Source of the DNA: Prinsepia uniflora
Lineage: Eukaryota > Streptophyta > Magnoliopsida > Rosales > Rosaceae
Direction: 5' to 3'
DNA: 64,000 nucleotides
NCBI GenBank assembly: GCA_032719365.1
Contig: CM064875.1
Coordinates: 13,565,816 to 13,629,815, forward strand
In this document: one piece after another, positions 1 through 11,206 of the stretch
Layout: every line of letters begins with the position of its first letter
Position numbering within the stretch: the stretch's first letter is position 1
Notes under the pieces: model-generated
Databases searched by the model: none
The model's input: only the letters and a program-made list of their open reading frames with translations
Told to the model about the DNA's origin: nothing
Program-made: the position numbers and the translations under genes

Positions 1-1700
1 GGGTCTGATCGACCCGAGTTGCAGGAAAACGGGTCAACCCATCTGAGGACAGTGGTGCTGACGTGGCACCCTGTCAGTCTGTCAGATGACGTGGACCAAC
101 CGTGAGCCGACACGTGTCACATGTCAGTGCACAGTCAGCACTGACATGTCAGTGACGTGGACCAGTCAGGGACTGCCACGTGTCACTGACATGTCAGTGA
201 CGTGGACCAGTGCCGTGCTGACACGTGGCACATGTCAGATCTGACACGTGGTCTGACAGATCAGTGAGGTGGACCAATCAGATGTTGACACGTGGCACCT
301 GTCAGAGTCTGACATGTCAGACCTGACAGCTGTCAGATGACGTCAGCATGACGTCATGCTGACGTCAGCATGACGTCATGCTGACGTCAGCAGTGACGTC
401 AGCGATGACGTCAGCAGGACTGTTCCACCGTTGACCGCCGCGTTGACCGGCGCGTGGGGGCGCGTGTGAACAGTGTTTCTGGTGGGACCACCACCATTCT
501 TTAGGTTTCGACGATCCGGATCCAATGGCGGTGGTTTCGGGTCGATCGGAGATCATTAAGTTGATCAAAATAAGGTTTATTGCCTTGGGAAGCGCGTTCG
601 GGCGGCTTTCCCGGGTCGGTTTCGACCTAGGCTTTCATGGTTGAATGTTGGGGGTTTAATTTGACCTTTACGAATACTTGGACTTGACAGGGATTGTACA
701 TTTGTACCAGGACGAGGGTATACGTTCGGTTTCTAGCAGGATTGTACTGTGAGTGGGCCATTTTCTTAAACCCTTGTGTGCATAAATGTTTTCTGGTTTT
801 ATTATACTTATTCACATGCTAAAACAATGATGGTTTTGATGATATGGAAAATGTGGTTATGGCACGTTTCACGGTATTTGGGCTTGAGACCCGTTTGATG
901 AAACTTAATGATTGATTCGGTATATATATGTTTTGTATGTGGATATCAATAAAATGTATTTAGTACTGCACTGTATAAATCCTTCCATATTATATTGTCT
1001 CCTCCGGATGAGGTACCCCGGAGAGGTCACGGACGTCTAGTACGTCCAGCGTCTATGACGCTAAGCATCGGGGATGCTGTACCCGAACGGGGTTCGGGGA
1101 TTGAACTCGGAAATTGAGACCCGAGTGGCACGCGTAGCCTTGTGATTGTGACCTTATTGGACGTCAGGGACGTCAGACATCAGGGATGTCGGGATTGGAG
1201 TGTATAGTGCAGCAACTAAAATTATGGTTATGGTTTTGCTATATGCCTTATGGTTCATATTATATGGTTTATGATTTTGGAATTATGGTGCACGCATATT
1301 TGGAAAACGGAGGGGTAAATTATATGTTTTACTTATCAAACGATTTCATAAACTTGTGTTCGGTCCACTCACCCTTTAATGTTTTTGATAACCCCTCCAG
1401 GTCGGGAAACTGAGGTAGAGGAGGAACCAGAGGCTGAGGCATAGATCTACTTCTGCGTACCTGAACCCCTGCTGGGCGGTGTACCCGCAGGATTACTTTA
1501 GAGTCGTGCTCGCAAATTTGTGATTTTGGATTATATCCCTTGTCTGACAGTCGTTTAATTCGGATTTTATGTATGACCTTAATTTGGTTATTTATGCTTT
1601 TAAATGTTTTGAGGTTAAAATTGGTATGAATTATTGGGTGTCAGACGGGAGCAGGGCACGTCCCCTTGTGGTCCCTGTGGGATCGGGGCGGGTCTTGTCA
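1..1700 (+). repeat. Long LTR, family B, 3' portion (5' end outside window)
   Basis: This is non-coding long-terminal-repeat sequence ending in GGGTCTTGTCA at 1700. It is collinear with the complete family B LTR at 30403-32821: the ACGT-rich block, the GTGAGTGGGC donor-like block (749-758), the GCATGC region, the GTCCACTCAC block (1363-1372), an acceptor-like CTCCAG/G ending at 1400, and the GTCAGACGGGAGCAGGG motif shared by every LTR family here. The 5' TG end lies upstream of the window, so insertion flanks cannot be checked. The short frames in it are not conserved between copies. Confidence 0.8.
55..420. promoter_or_regulatory. Dense ACGT-core motif cluster inside family B LTR
   Basis: The block is packed with CACGTG-like, ACGTGTCA, TGACGTGG and palindromic TGACGTCA words, the last mostly in 340-415. 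These match the ACGT-core sites (G-box and C-box types) recognised by plant bZIP factors. The related LTR at 30403-32821 has a shorter version at about 31340-31490, so the cluster has expanded or contracted between copies. A regulatory role is inferred from motif content only. Confidence 0.5.
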
Positions 1701-2357
1701 AGTGGTCTGCGGACATTGACCTTGACTTTGAGAAGACTCGGATTGAGACCCGGGTAGCACGCGCGTAGCTTTGGATACCGTGACAGGATTGGTTGTGTGA
1801 CTTATATGTATATAAGATATATGATATATGAGATGTGATGTGTGGTTGCACAGGTTTTGGGCAATGACCCGTATGGGTGGTTTCATGATGGTTTTGGGCT
1901 GAGTCCCGTATGGTTTTGGGCAGTGGCCCGTCTGGTTGAATCTTTATGATTCTTTGATATGTGGTGTGCACAGGTGTGCACAGGATTTGGGCAGTGGCCC
2001 GTATATTTGATTTGATTATGGTTTTGGGCTTAGTCCCACATATGGTTTCCATTTGGTTAAATGGTTTTCGAATGCATGCATGCTTTTTAGTGAAGGGTAC
2101 AAATGTCTTTATGGAAATGTTTTTATAAACTTTTGGTTTGTCCACTCACAGCTTTTAATGTTTTGACTGTCATTCAGGTTGACATCGGGTGTGGACTGTA
2201 GCAGAGACCGAGATATCACATGCCTCCTCCGAATCCTGGCGTACTCTGATAGCCCGAGAGGGCAAAGGTCGGAAATATCCCTTATCTGACACTTCGTGTC
2301 AGACGGGAGCAGGGTCATCCCTCGTTAATCCCGGGGGGATTGGGATGGGTCCTGTCA
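1701..2357 (+). repeat. Family A LTR, 3' end fragment
   Basis: It matches the last part of the complete family A LTRs at 18392-21398 and 57651-60823. It contains a GGGC..GCCC hairpin series, GTCCACTCACAG near 2140, an acceptor-like ATTCAG/G near 2177, a perfect 8-bp hairpin (TCTGACAC 2285-2292, GTGTCAGA 2296-2303) and the terminus GGGTCCTGTCA. It directly abuts the family B end at 1700, which suggests that the B LTR is nested in this one. Confidence 0.8.
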
Positions 2358-3487
2358 TCTAATGTGCCGCTGACCGAAAAAACCGATATATCGGTCGATA
2401 TATCGGCGATAGTGACAATTTTTCAATCCATGGGCATCACACATTATAAAGTCGTTATTGAAAGGACCAGAAAGTGAGTATGCAAAGTCGTAAAAATCAT
2501 CTTTGAAAAAACTGAAAAATTAATGCGGTTTTGTCATTCATATGTGTCAATTAAATTGATAGTTTACTATAAATAACTTAATTGTTATAATAATCGTCAA
2601 TTGTTTGATACATATAAGTTATCAAACGATCTGCAATTTGTTTTATATATTTTTTGCATGGATGATCTTTAAATAATATTTTTAAAATTAAAGATTTTAA
2701 ATATCATAATTACATACCGAAAATTCAAAAATCAATTAAACAAAAATGAACACACCTATCCCTTAAAATGGATACGAATATTTTCCTTATGGTGATATTG
2801 ACAAGATTAATTAACTACTCTCACTATAAGTACCAAAGATATTGACATTAGTGTGCGGCCTAATAATTGTTTAAACCAACTGATAGCTTCTCACAAACTC
2901 AATTGATGATTGTGGACAGGAATAAAATGTCTCTCTACTAATGAAGTTTATCTGTCTATCCCTCTCTCTCCCTAAAAAAAAAAAACACTTTTAGCTTAGT
3001 TTAAAGTTTTCTAAAAAAACTCCATCTTTGTATGATCTTCTTTGCGTCTGGGTGGCTTCCCCTTAGTACTCATGACATATAATGAATAAATTGGATAATT
3101 CAACTATATTGGTATCGAATTCACCAATATTTAGTTGTCGTCAAATTTCCTCATTCTACTATTATGATGTCGATCATGTACAAATGTTTCAGCATTCCGA
3201 TGAATTAGGTTATCAATGAAACTCTTGCCTTCATAACCCTTATCTGCTTTCACATGGCCTTTTAGGTCGTGATGCAGTCTGATAGGTTTTGATTAAGTGT
3301 TCGCAGTCCTCCATTGAAGGTGATGGTATCAATTACGGTGGATTGGAGCATCAACAATATAGTGGTGGGTGTTATTCCTCATCGTCTTCTGAATTTTGAG
3401 GAGACGGCAATATTGATGGTAATAGGCAACTATAACGGTGGATGTGACCCATTTGTGCCTTTTGGTGGGTCATACATTTTTTCTTAG
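2358..3487. other. AT-rich intergenic sequence
   Basis: No gene is supported here. Immediately after the LTR end there are two adjacent palindromic CGATATATCG words (about 2384-2405). The rest is AT-rich with no frame that has coding character. Confidence 0.6.
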
Positions 3488-4085
3488 GAAAACTGTTGTT
3501 ATGACCCCTAAATTTTACACTAATATTAGTTATAGTCATTGAATTTCATCATTAGTAGCAGACGTCCATAAAAAATGTCGAAATGTGCAGTAATAGTTCA
3601 TGTGTTAAACTTGTTAATTTTTTCTGTTTAAAATAATGGTAAGATGGTCTTTTCAAGTTTATTTATACAATTCTCTCCATTTAACCTAAATGAAACCCAA
3701 AATTTCTATTTTTCCACCGACAACAATCCTTAGATATTTGGAATTTTGAAGGCCACTAACTAATATAATAATTGATTAAAATTAAAAGAAAACAAAAATA
3801 TGAAAAAATTTAAATGTATAGACATATTTCGTCACTAAAGGTGAAGAATACTATTAGTGGCAAACTTTTTATAATAAACAATGTCGCCAAAACATCTTTT
3901 TTTAGACGATGTTGATCAAAAAATTCGTTACTAAAGGTGTTTTAACAGAAAAAGTTAACAATTTTAACGGATGAACAATTGATGCACAGTTTAGTATGGT
4001 TCATGAACATCTGCTACTAATAATGAAGTTCAGTGACTATAACTAACACTAGTATAAAGTTCACGGACTATAGCAACAATTTTTT
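3488..4085. mobile_element. Non-autonomous inverted-repeat element (MITE/foldback type)
   Basis: The first and last roughly 100-150 bases are imperfect inverted copies of each other. The start reads CTGTTGTTATGACCCCTAAA and the reverse complement of the end reads TTGTTGCTATAGTCCGTGAA. Similarity continues inward through TTAGTTATAGTCA and ATTAGTAGCAGA. There is no coding sequence between the arms. The long terminal inverted repeats and size near 600 bp fit a MITE or a Mutator-like derivative. A clear target duplication cannot be read because the flanks are T-rich, so exact ends are approximate. Confidence 0.7.
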
Positions 4086-5882
4086 ATTTTTTTAGTTTAT
4101 TTTATGCAAATAAGTCCAATAACTCTTATATCGGGTTGGTTGTGTTAGATTCCTTTTTTGAAATTGAAAGAATTATTTGTTTGTGCGTTTAGTTTATTTT
4201 GGTCAGGGACTAAGAAGGATTATTTTCTAACATGATAGAGACATTTTTAATGCTATTTTTAAGATGTCACGTAAAAATGAAAATTAGAGTTGAAAAGGCC
4301 CAATTGAAGTCGTCAATGTTAAGTAATAGAGTACATCATCCTAATTATATTCGTCGAAGACAAAACAAGTAATAAAAAATATTACTTATACAACACAACT
4401 ATTTACAAACACCATATTTAATTGTTCTTCTCAATGATTTATATTAACTATCCATCTATAGGTCTATAGATTCGTATCATCGAACCTGCAAATTTATATA
4501 AACAAATGCTGATTTTTAATGGTCAGTAATAATTAAATTTGGTTTATATTGCTTGCATGTTAACAAGAGAACAAAGATTTCAATTCGGAGCCATCAGTAC
4601 GACCAAGAGATCCATAAAGGATCGATACATTGCTACTATCATATTAAGGAGGGTCAACACTTCCATTCCCAACCCACAAGACGAAGATCGATACAATAGC
4701 TACTGAACTTATTTGACACACTAGCTAAACTACAAAATTCACCAAGCGATCTATGGAAGGGAAACAAACTTAATTAGGAGTTGGAAAAATGATTGAAATT
4801 ATTACAATACCTAAGTTTAAAATGATTTAACCCTCACTTATTAACACAGTAATTTCTATACGTACTATTTTATTTTTTTATTTAGTTGTAAATTTGTTAA
4901 TCAAAAAGTGGAACCGAAAGGCGTGGGGGCTAATGAGCTAATTAGGTAGATAGTGACATAGCAGCCGAAGTCTAGAAAAAGAGCGAAGCATATTTTACCA
5001 AGTGGTGCACCCCGCCCCACTACCTACCTCACCAACAAGAAAAGTGGTGGTTGACTGGCTTTTTTAATTCAGACAAACTGAAAAAAATCAAAACAAAAAA
5101 CCAAAGGGCAACTGTAAAAGTTTGTTGTCCACGTCATAATTAAAAAAATGACTTGGTAGCTTTAGTATTCTATAGGGGTTTCTATTATTCTATATAAAAT
5201 TTCGGAGTGATATTTAATTTTTAAAATATTTTGAGCTTTTCAGAACATTTCACATGTTGTCTTGCCGTCACATTTTGACATAATCTCCATTGGAGGATGA
5301 TATGACGGGCCCCTCACACAAAAACAAAATTTAAAGAGAATTTAGATAAAACTATTTAATTAGCTACGTGTTATTTTCCGCCCAAGACATCTTTGAGATT
5401 CCATTTCTAGTGAGCCCCATATATACTTCTCCACTTCTCCTCACAAAAGATGAGCACGTAATCTAATGATGACCATTGAAACAAGAGATTTGAAGTCAAA
5501 TTATACTTTAGAAAGATAATAAAACCTATGGACTTTTCAACTGCCGTAAAATTAATAGAGAAAAGTGATTTTCATATTTCCCATGTTTTGTTTTCTTATA
5601 TAGTTATCTTGTTAGTTTCATTATGTCCGTCAATTTTTCTTTGGTTTATTTCAATTTGATCATTAAAAAATATGGAGAAGAGCATTATGAAAAAAATTGG
5701 AATATGAAAATCTAACTTCTTTAATAAAATAATAAAGAAAATATAGTATTACAATCGTGCCATTATGTAAGTGCTTTTAGTTCATTGCTCATATTTTATT
5801 TTTATATATCGATATTAGAAGGTGATATATATATAGTAATATTAGATTATAATATTAATAATGACGATTAACGAATTACTCA
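4086..5882. other. AT-rich intergenic sequence
   Basis: I see no gene, RNA gene or clear repeat here, only AT-rich DNA with short homopolymer runs. Confidence 0.55.
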
Positions 5883-6030
5883 TTCTTTTGAGCTTACGCT
5901 CTCATATTTTAAAAGTTATAAATACTCCATCCACTCCATCCATACATTCTGAATAATTCTTTTGAGTTTGTTCTCTCATATTTTAAAAGTGATAAAGGCT
6001 TCATCCACTCCAGCCAGACATTATGAATAA
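5883..6030. repeat. Tandem duplication, 2 x 74 bp
   Basis: Two adjacent 74-bp copies begin TTCTTTTGAG and end GAATAA (5883-5956 and 5957-6030). They differ at roughly a dozen positions, so the duplication is not recent. Confidence 0.8.
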
Positions 6031-8984
6031 TCATCACTTAAGATCATGGTTGCTTTTGTACAATCTTTTCTGCGTGCCTCTTAATCGGTCTTAGCACTAT
6101 TGTTGCTATCTTGGATCATTGAGAGTAACGAGAGGTCGAAGTTTCAGAGATCCAAACAAAAAACAGAGCTTTGACCACTATATATCTTCCGTTTTGACTT
6201 TTGACTTGCATATTATCATTGTTTATGCAGCCAAGTATGAATCATAGAATGCCAAAGCTGTATGTCTCTTTCAACCTACATAAGTCTGAACCGTTAACAT
6301 CCTTTCAACATTCTAACCTTGTGGCACGTAGATCTACAGCCGGCCCTAACCTAGGGCAACCCAAGAATCAAAAGGGTCCAACAAATTTAAATTTTTTATT
6401 TTTATTAATTGAAAAAAGATTTTAAAATGTATTTAAAAAAATATTTAAATTGAGTTAAAAAAATTTAAATTTAATATTTTATTAATTATTTGGGTTCGTA
6501 TTCTTAAAAAAATATTGGTAAGGATTATAAATTATTTTAGTTTATATATAGTTAATTTGTGTTGGGTATTATTTGAACATATCTTATAAATAAATAGAAT
6601 TCTAACTCATATAAAAACATTTTTTTATATATTTTTTTTATTTTTTTTCTATTGAATGAATATTAAGTTACCATTAGAATTGATAAAAATAATTATTTAA
6701 ATTAAATTAGAAAACTATCGATTATATATATAAATATATATTTAAAAAATTCACTGTTTTCTTTATTCAAGTATTATAAAATGACTATGCTTTTGATGTA
6801 TGTATGATTAATGTATTCAAATTCTTAAAAAATTTATGTGAAGTTACTAGAAAAATTAATTGAAAAATTATAAAGTAACATATATATATTTTTGTATAAT
6901 ATATGTTAGATGGATACTTTTAAATTTTTTACCGATCCCATAAACATATAGTTTCTCCTCCAAAATTAACTCCTCTAGTCCAAATGCATTAGTTATTTAC
7001 CTAAACTGCACGTAGGTCGACTTTCAGCATATCTTACATTGGCCCCAAGACGTTTCTCTAAGAAAAAAAAAACGTAGATGTTTGAATTGGAGAAGCCCCT
7101 AGCTAGTCCAATGGACTCGTAGAACTCATTTAAATAGGGGGTGCTAGAATTCGACAAAGCAGCTAGGGATAAAACAAAAAACAGATAAAACAAATCCGAC
7201 TTTGATTTTTGTACACATCTTATCTATGGAAATTATATAAATGTATAACGATCAACTAAGATGAGATTAAAATAAAAGAAATATATATGGAACATTGTGG
7301 TAAGTTTGGTTAACAACCCTAGCTACTTTTAGAAAATGAGTGTACACAAAAGGTAGTAGAGGCATGCATGGAGGACCACAGTTCGATTTCTTGTGGCATT
7401 GTTTGCTTTAATGCTTTTGGTGTTGTCTTTCGACGTGGAAACATCAAGCATGTAGGTAGCCATCTGCATCTCTGCACAGCCTTTTTACGTGGAAAAACAA
7501 TGGCATAACGCTACTTGCGTTTTTTGTCAAAAATAAAATAAAATTAGTTGGTTTGAGAAAGAGATGGATTGATTACTTGAAACGAGAAAAGTCATACAAT
7601 ATTGGCGGAGAAGCCTAACGTAAAGAGGGATATGGGGTATGTGGATATAGGAAAGGTTCGCCAGTGGCGAGCAGAAGCTATGAGAGAGGTTACGTTGTTC
7701 CTGTAATTCCTCAGCACTCGTGATAATGAGGCGGTAGCGACTGAATAGACATAACTAATTTTTTATTTTTTTTATCAAAAGGAATGAATATTCATTCACA
7801 ATAGGATAAGAAAAAACCAATTCAAAACCTGAGGACCATTCTCTTTTGGGTTATTTGTTTTATTAGTTGCCCTACTTTAAATTTCATTTTGATTTGTCTA
7901 AATAATCCACAAACTTTTTTGGGTTGGCTGTTCCCTTTTGTGGTATAAATGTGTCATGTAAATCTTCACTGGGTTCACTTTTGTATGGATTGGTGTTTGC
8001 AAAGATTGATTGCTTGAGCCAAGTGAACTTGATGCTACGTAGTGATTTTCAAATTATATTAGATTTGACAGGACGATTTCCTCCAAATCTGTTTGGTTGC
8101 TATTGCATTTGATCACTCTATATATATATATAAACTCACGATCGTAATCTAGTTATTAAAGAGCTTATCTTTTCTTTGCTTCGCTAAATTTCGTACTTTC
8201 GACATAGAAGAGTTATAATGAAAGTCATAAAAGTTGAGATAATGTCAAATTTAAATATATAGGCTTCTATTAGTAGACACGTACGTGAAAAATATGAATG
8301 ATACTACATGGATATAGCTTGCCCTAAGTAAGCATGCAACGATGAATCCTCTGATCATGGACATAGTGCGTTCAAATGCGTGTGTTTGATTCCTGACAAA
8401 ATAAATTGCTGCAGTTTGCCATTAATTTGTTATTTAAAAAAAATGAGATTACTTGTATCCCACGTTTATAAGGATTAGCCAATGATTTTTCATTTTTGAA
8501 ATTAAGAGATGATTTCGATGTTACATTTATTTATTGGGATGATTTTACAAATACAAACTCAAATCTTGAAACTTTATTGTTGCATATCTTATTCCTTCCC
8601 ACATGGTCCATCATCAATTCCATTCATAAAAGAAAGATGTATTTTCGTTTAGTGGAGGAATGAATTTAACTTTTAGATTCAATACCCCAATAAAAAAACC
8701 TAGTAGATCAAATATTTGTTTGCATAATTAATTTTATAAACTAATATTGCGTAGTTAATTTCAATTTTAATTAGGAATATTGCGTAATTAATTTCAATTT
8801 CCCAAAGTAATATCAAATCACTCAAAAATAATAATTCATGCCTAATCCAAGCCAGTTACCAAGTAAAACACACAAAAATTAGAAATGCCACCGCATTATG
8901 TGGATGTAACGAAAAAAAAAACATTGTGTGGCATTTTAATGAAAAGAAATCTATAATACATATAAAAAAATTCAATTTTTTAAT
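6031..8984. other. AT-rich intergenic sequence, no gene seen
   Basis: This stretch is AT-rich with poly-A/T runs. A frame at 7924-8112 has no recognisable domain and no gene context and looks like chance. Nothing else is supportable. Confidence 0.5.
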
Positions 8985-9215
8985 AGTTACGTGAGTATCA
9001 TAATTGAGACATATTGACCTAAAAATTTCACGTGGATATCAAAATTGAGATATACTGATTGACTTCATAAAACACACCATTTTACATTTGCTAATTCAAA
9101 TGAAGTAAGTCAAATGAAAAACGATGTATTTTGGAAAATTGGCCAGTATATCTCGATTTCAATATCTATATTGACTTTCTGGATTGAGACTGTTGATAAT
9201 CATAATGTACACTGT
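8985..9215. mobile_element. Small inverted-repeat (MITE-like) sequence
   Basis: The block around ATTGAGATATACTG (about 9042-9056) is repeated in inverted form as CAGTATATCTCGAT (about 9146-9160). Weaker complementarity extends outward on both sides: GTATCATAATTGAGAC at the left and GTTGATAATCATAATG at the right. The size and lack of coding fit a small foldback element. Ends are approximate. Confidence 0.5.
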
Positions 9216-10600
9216 CTATAATCAAAGTTTGAAACCAAGGAAAATCCTTTTGTATTATTCTAAGGGATTCTTTATAATTTTTTTTTTCCTGGAAGGGATT
9301 CTTTATAATTAAATTTCCTAATGTTTCTTTACACCTCACTTCTAGGCCGATTTTCTTGAAATGAGATTTTTCTTAATTGAAAAAATTGGGTAAGGTTGGG
9401 TTAGGGGAGAGGGAAAGATAATAAAAGCATTTTTTTCCCAATTAGGGGCAAATCACCATTTCATGAGAGAGAGAGAGATTAATTCTGACAAAATTAATCA
9501 AAGATTCTCACCAATTTTACATAAAAAAGGAACATGTACCACAGCCCACAGGGTGTAATAAAATTCTCAACTTTATACAAATTTCATAATATTATTCAAA
9601 AAAGTATTTATGTTTTTAACAATAATACTACAATCTAATGATTTTTTTTAATACTATTTAGTAAAAGATCCCCTCAAATGATATGGACATATTTGAATGT
9701 GATTTAACCGAGATTTCATTCTCTATTGAGTTAAGAAAACAAATCCAATTTTTTTTTATCATAGATTATTTTTAGAAATTACACTTTAATATTTTTAAAT
9801 TTTACACAAAATTTCATAGTTATATACGAGTTTTCAAATTTTATATTTAAATATCTTAAATTCTTTAAAATGTGTCACTCTAATTCATTTATTACAATTT
9901 TCGTCAATACATTTTGTTAATTAATGATTGTATCATGCTGGAACCATCAAAAAATGATTTTGAAGCTGAATATGGGGAAAAAATAGTCCTGTTGCACCTT
10001 TTCGTACAATTTTTTTCACTACAAATCTTTTCGGCCAATTAAAATGATGTAAAATGACTAATTTGCTTATATTTAATTTCAGAATTATTTTTGAGTTGCT
10101 CCGGCATAAGACGTGATTCATAAAGAAAATTGCAATGGATGCAAATTTTAGAATTTTAAGTATATTTCTCAAATTTGCTATTAAAATACGTTTATTAAAA
10201 TGTAATTTCCCCAAATTTGTTTTGCTAGACTTAGACACATGTGTTCGCTACGGCTGACAGCCTAGAAATCATACAAATCACACAAAGGGTGCTTTCTGTA
10301 AATTATCCAAAACAATTGGGGCACACAGCAATAATATAAAAGAAGAAATCAGAGGAAAAAAAATAATTGAAAAACCAAAAGGGCAACAGTGGATGGGTCT
10401 GAGCTGGAATGGGCGGGATAACCGGCGGTCAAACCCAACCCAACCCAAACCCGCTGAAAGATTCACAGACACAGCCTACGCCGGACCTGGATTCAGACCC
10501 ATCAGCCACAACCCACATTTGATAGTTGAGGAGGCCAAACTTTGCATCACTGTCAGTGTCAGTCCCTCAATAAACATAGAAATCAAATAAATTAGGGAAG
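9216..10600. other. Intergenic / upstream region of the receptor kinase gene
   Basis: No gene is supported. The AT-rich stretch is followed by a more GC-balanced 10380-10560 segment with CCCAACCC repeats, just upstream of the presumed core promoter. Confidence 0.5.
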
Positions 10601-10660
10601 GTAAGAGAGAAAGCCAAGCCTTATTCTCTCTTTGTTTTTTTTTAAAAAAAAATTTAAATT

Positions 10661-10668
10661 TATAAATA
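10661..10668 (+). promoter_or_regulatory. TATA box candidate for the receptor kinase gene
   Basis: TATAAATA lies in an AT-rich stretch followed by a purine-rich leader (AGAGCAGAGC repeats). It would place transcription start near 10690-10700. A plausible 5'-UTR intron starts soon after, which is consistent with this placement. No transcript data are available. Confidence 0.45.
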
Positions 10669-10715
10669 TTTTTATAGAGCAGAGCAGAGCAGAGGAGGAA
10701 GAGCAGCTGGTGATA

Positions 10716-10912
10716 GTAAGTACACAGTTAACAGTTGCTTTGTTCTCTCTCTATCTCTTGAGCTTTGACCAGCCACTTTCTGTCTCTCTCTCCAAAATTA
10801 TTAATGATTAATAAATGGGTTTTTTGATTTTCCATTTCCTTTTCTAAAATTTTATGTCTTTTATTTCTTTCTTACTTTCTTCTTCTTTTTCTCTCCGATT
10901 TGTGAACTGTAG
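10716..10912 (+). other. Possible 5'-UTR intron
   Basis: GTAAGTAC at 10716 is a strong donor. The T/C-rich stretch ending GAACTGTAG at 10912 is a good acceptor. A second possible leader intron starts with GTAAGAG at 11040 and could end near 11164. Both are predictions from splice-site words only. Confidence 0.4.
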
Positions 10913-11179
10913 AAACTGGAGGATTTAAGGAGAGTAAAGAAAAGAAAAGAAAAAGAAGGCAAAAAAAGTGGAGGCAGATTTGTCTGCCTTTGCGTTCCTC
11001 AACATTTTCAGTGGAGATTCAAAAGCGTGTGAAATTGAGGTAAGAGTCTTCCATTTTGCCTTTTCTTTTTAGAGGGAGAGGGAGAAGGGAAAAAGTTGGA
11101 GGCTTTTAGAGAGATAAATGCATTGTTGTTGTAATACATGTAAGTGTTTGAGTTTTCGTCTGAGAGAGCTGAGGAGGTG

Positions 11180-11203
11180 ATGGGCATGGTTGAATCTCTA
11201 TGA
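11180..11203 (+). other. Upstream micro-ORF (7 codons) before the receptor kinase start
   Basis: An ATG with G at -3 and G at +4 opens a frame reading MGMVESL. It stops only three bases before the main ATG at 11207. The main ATG has C at -3, so the upstream start has the better context. If retained in the mRNA it could lower or regulate translation. This depends on the 5'-UTR splicing pattern. Confidence 0.5.
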
Positions 11204-11206
11204 CCC

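Noticed and set aside
365..568. Short reverse-strand frame in the first LTR
   Set aside because: It lies in LTR sequence with ACGT repeats, is not kept in the sister LTR and has no domain.
7924..8112. 62-codon forward frame in the intergenic region
   Set aside because: It has no domain, no promoter context and no splice partners, and is AT-rich like its surroundings.
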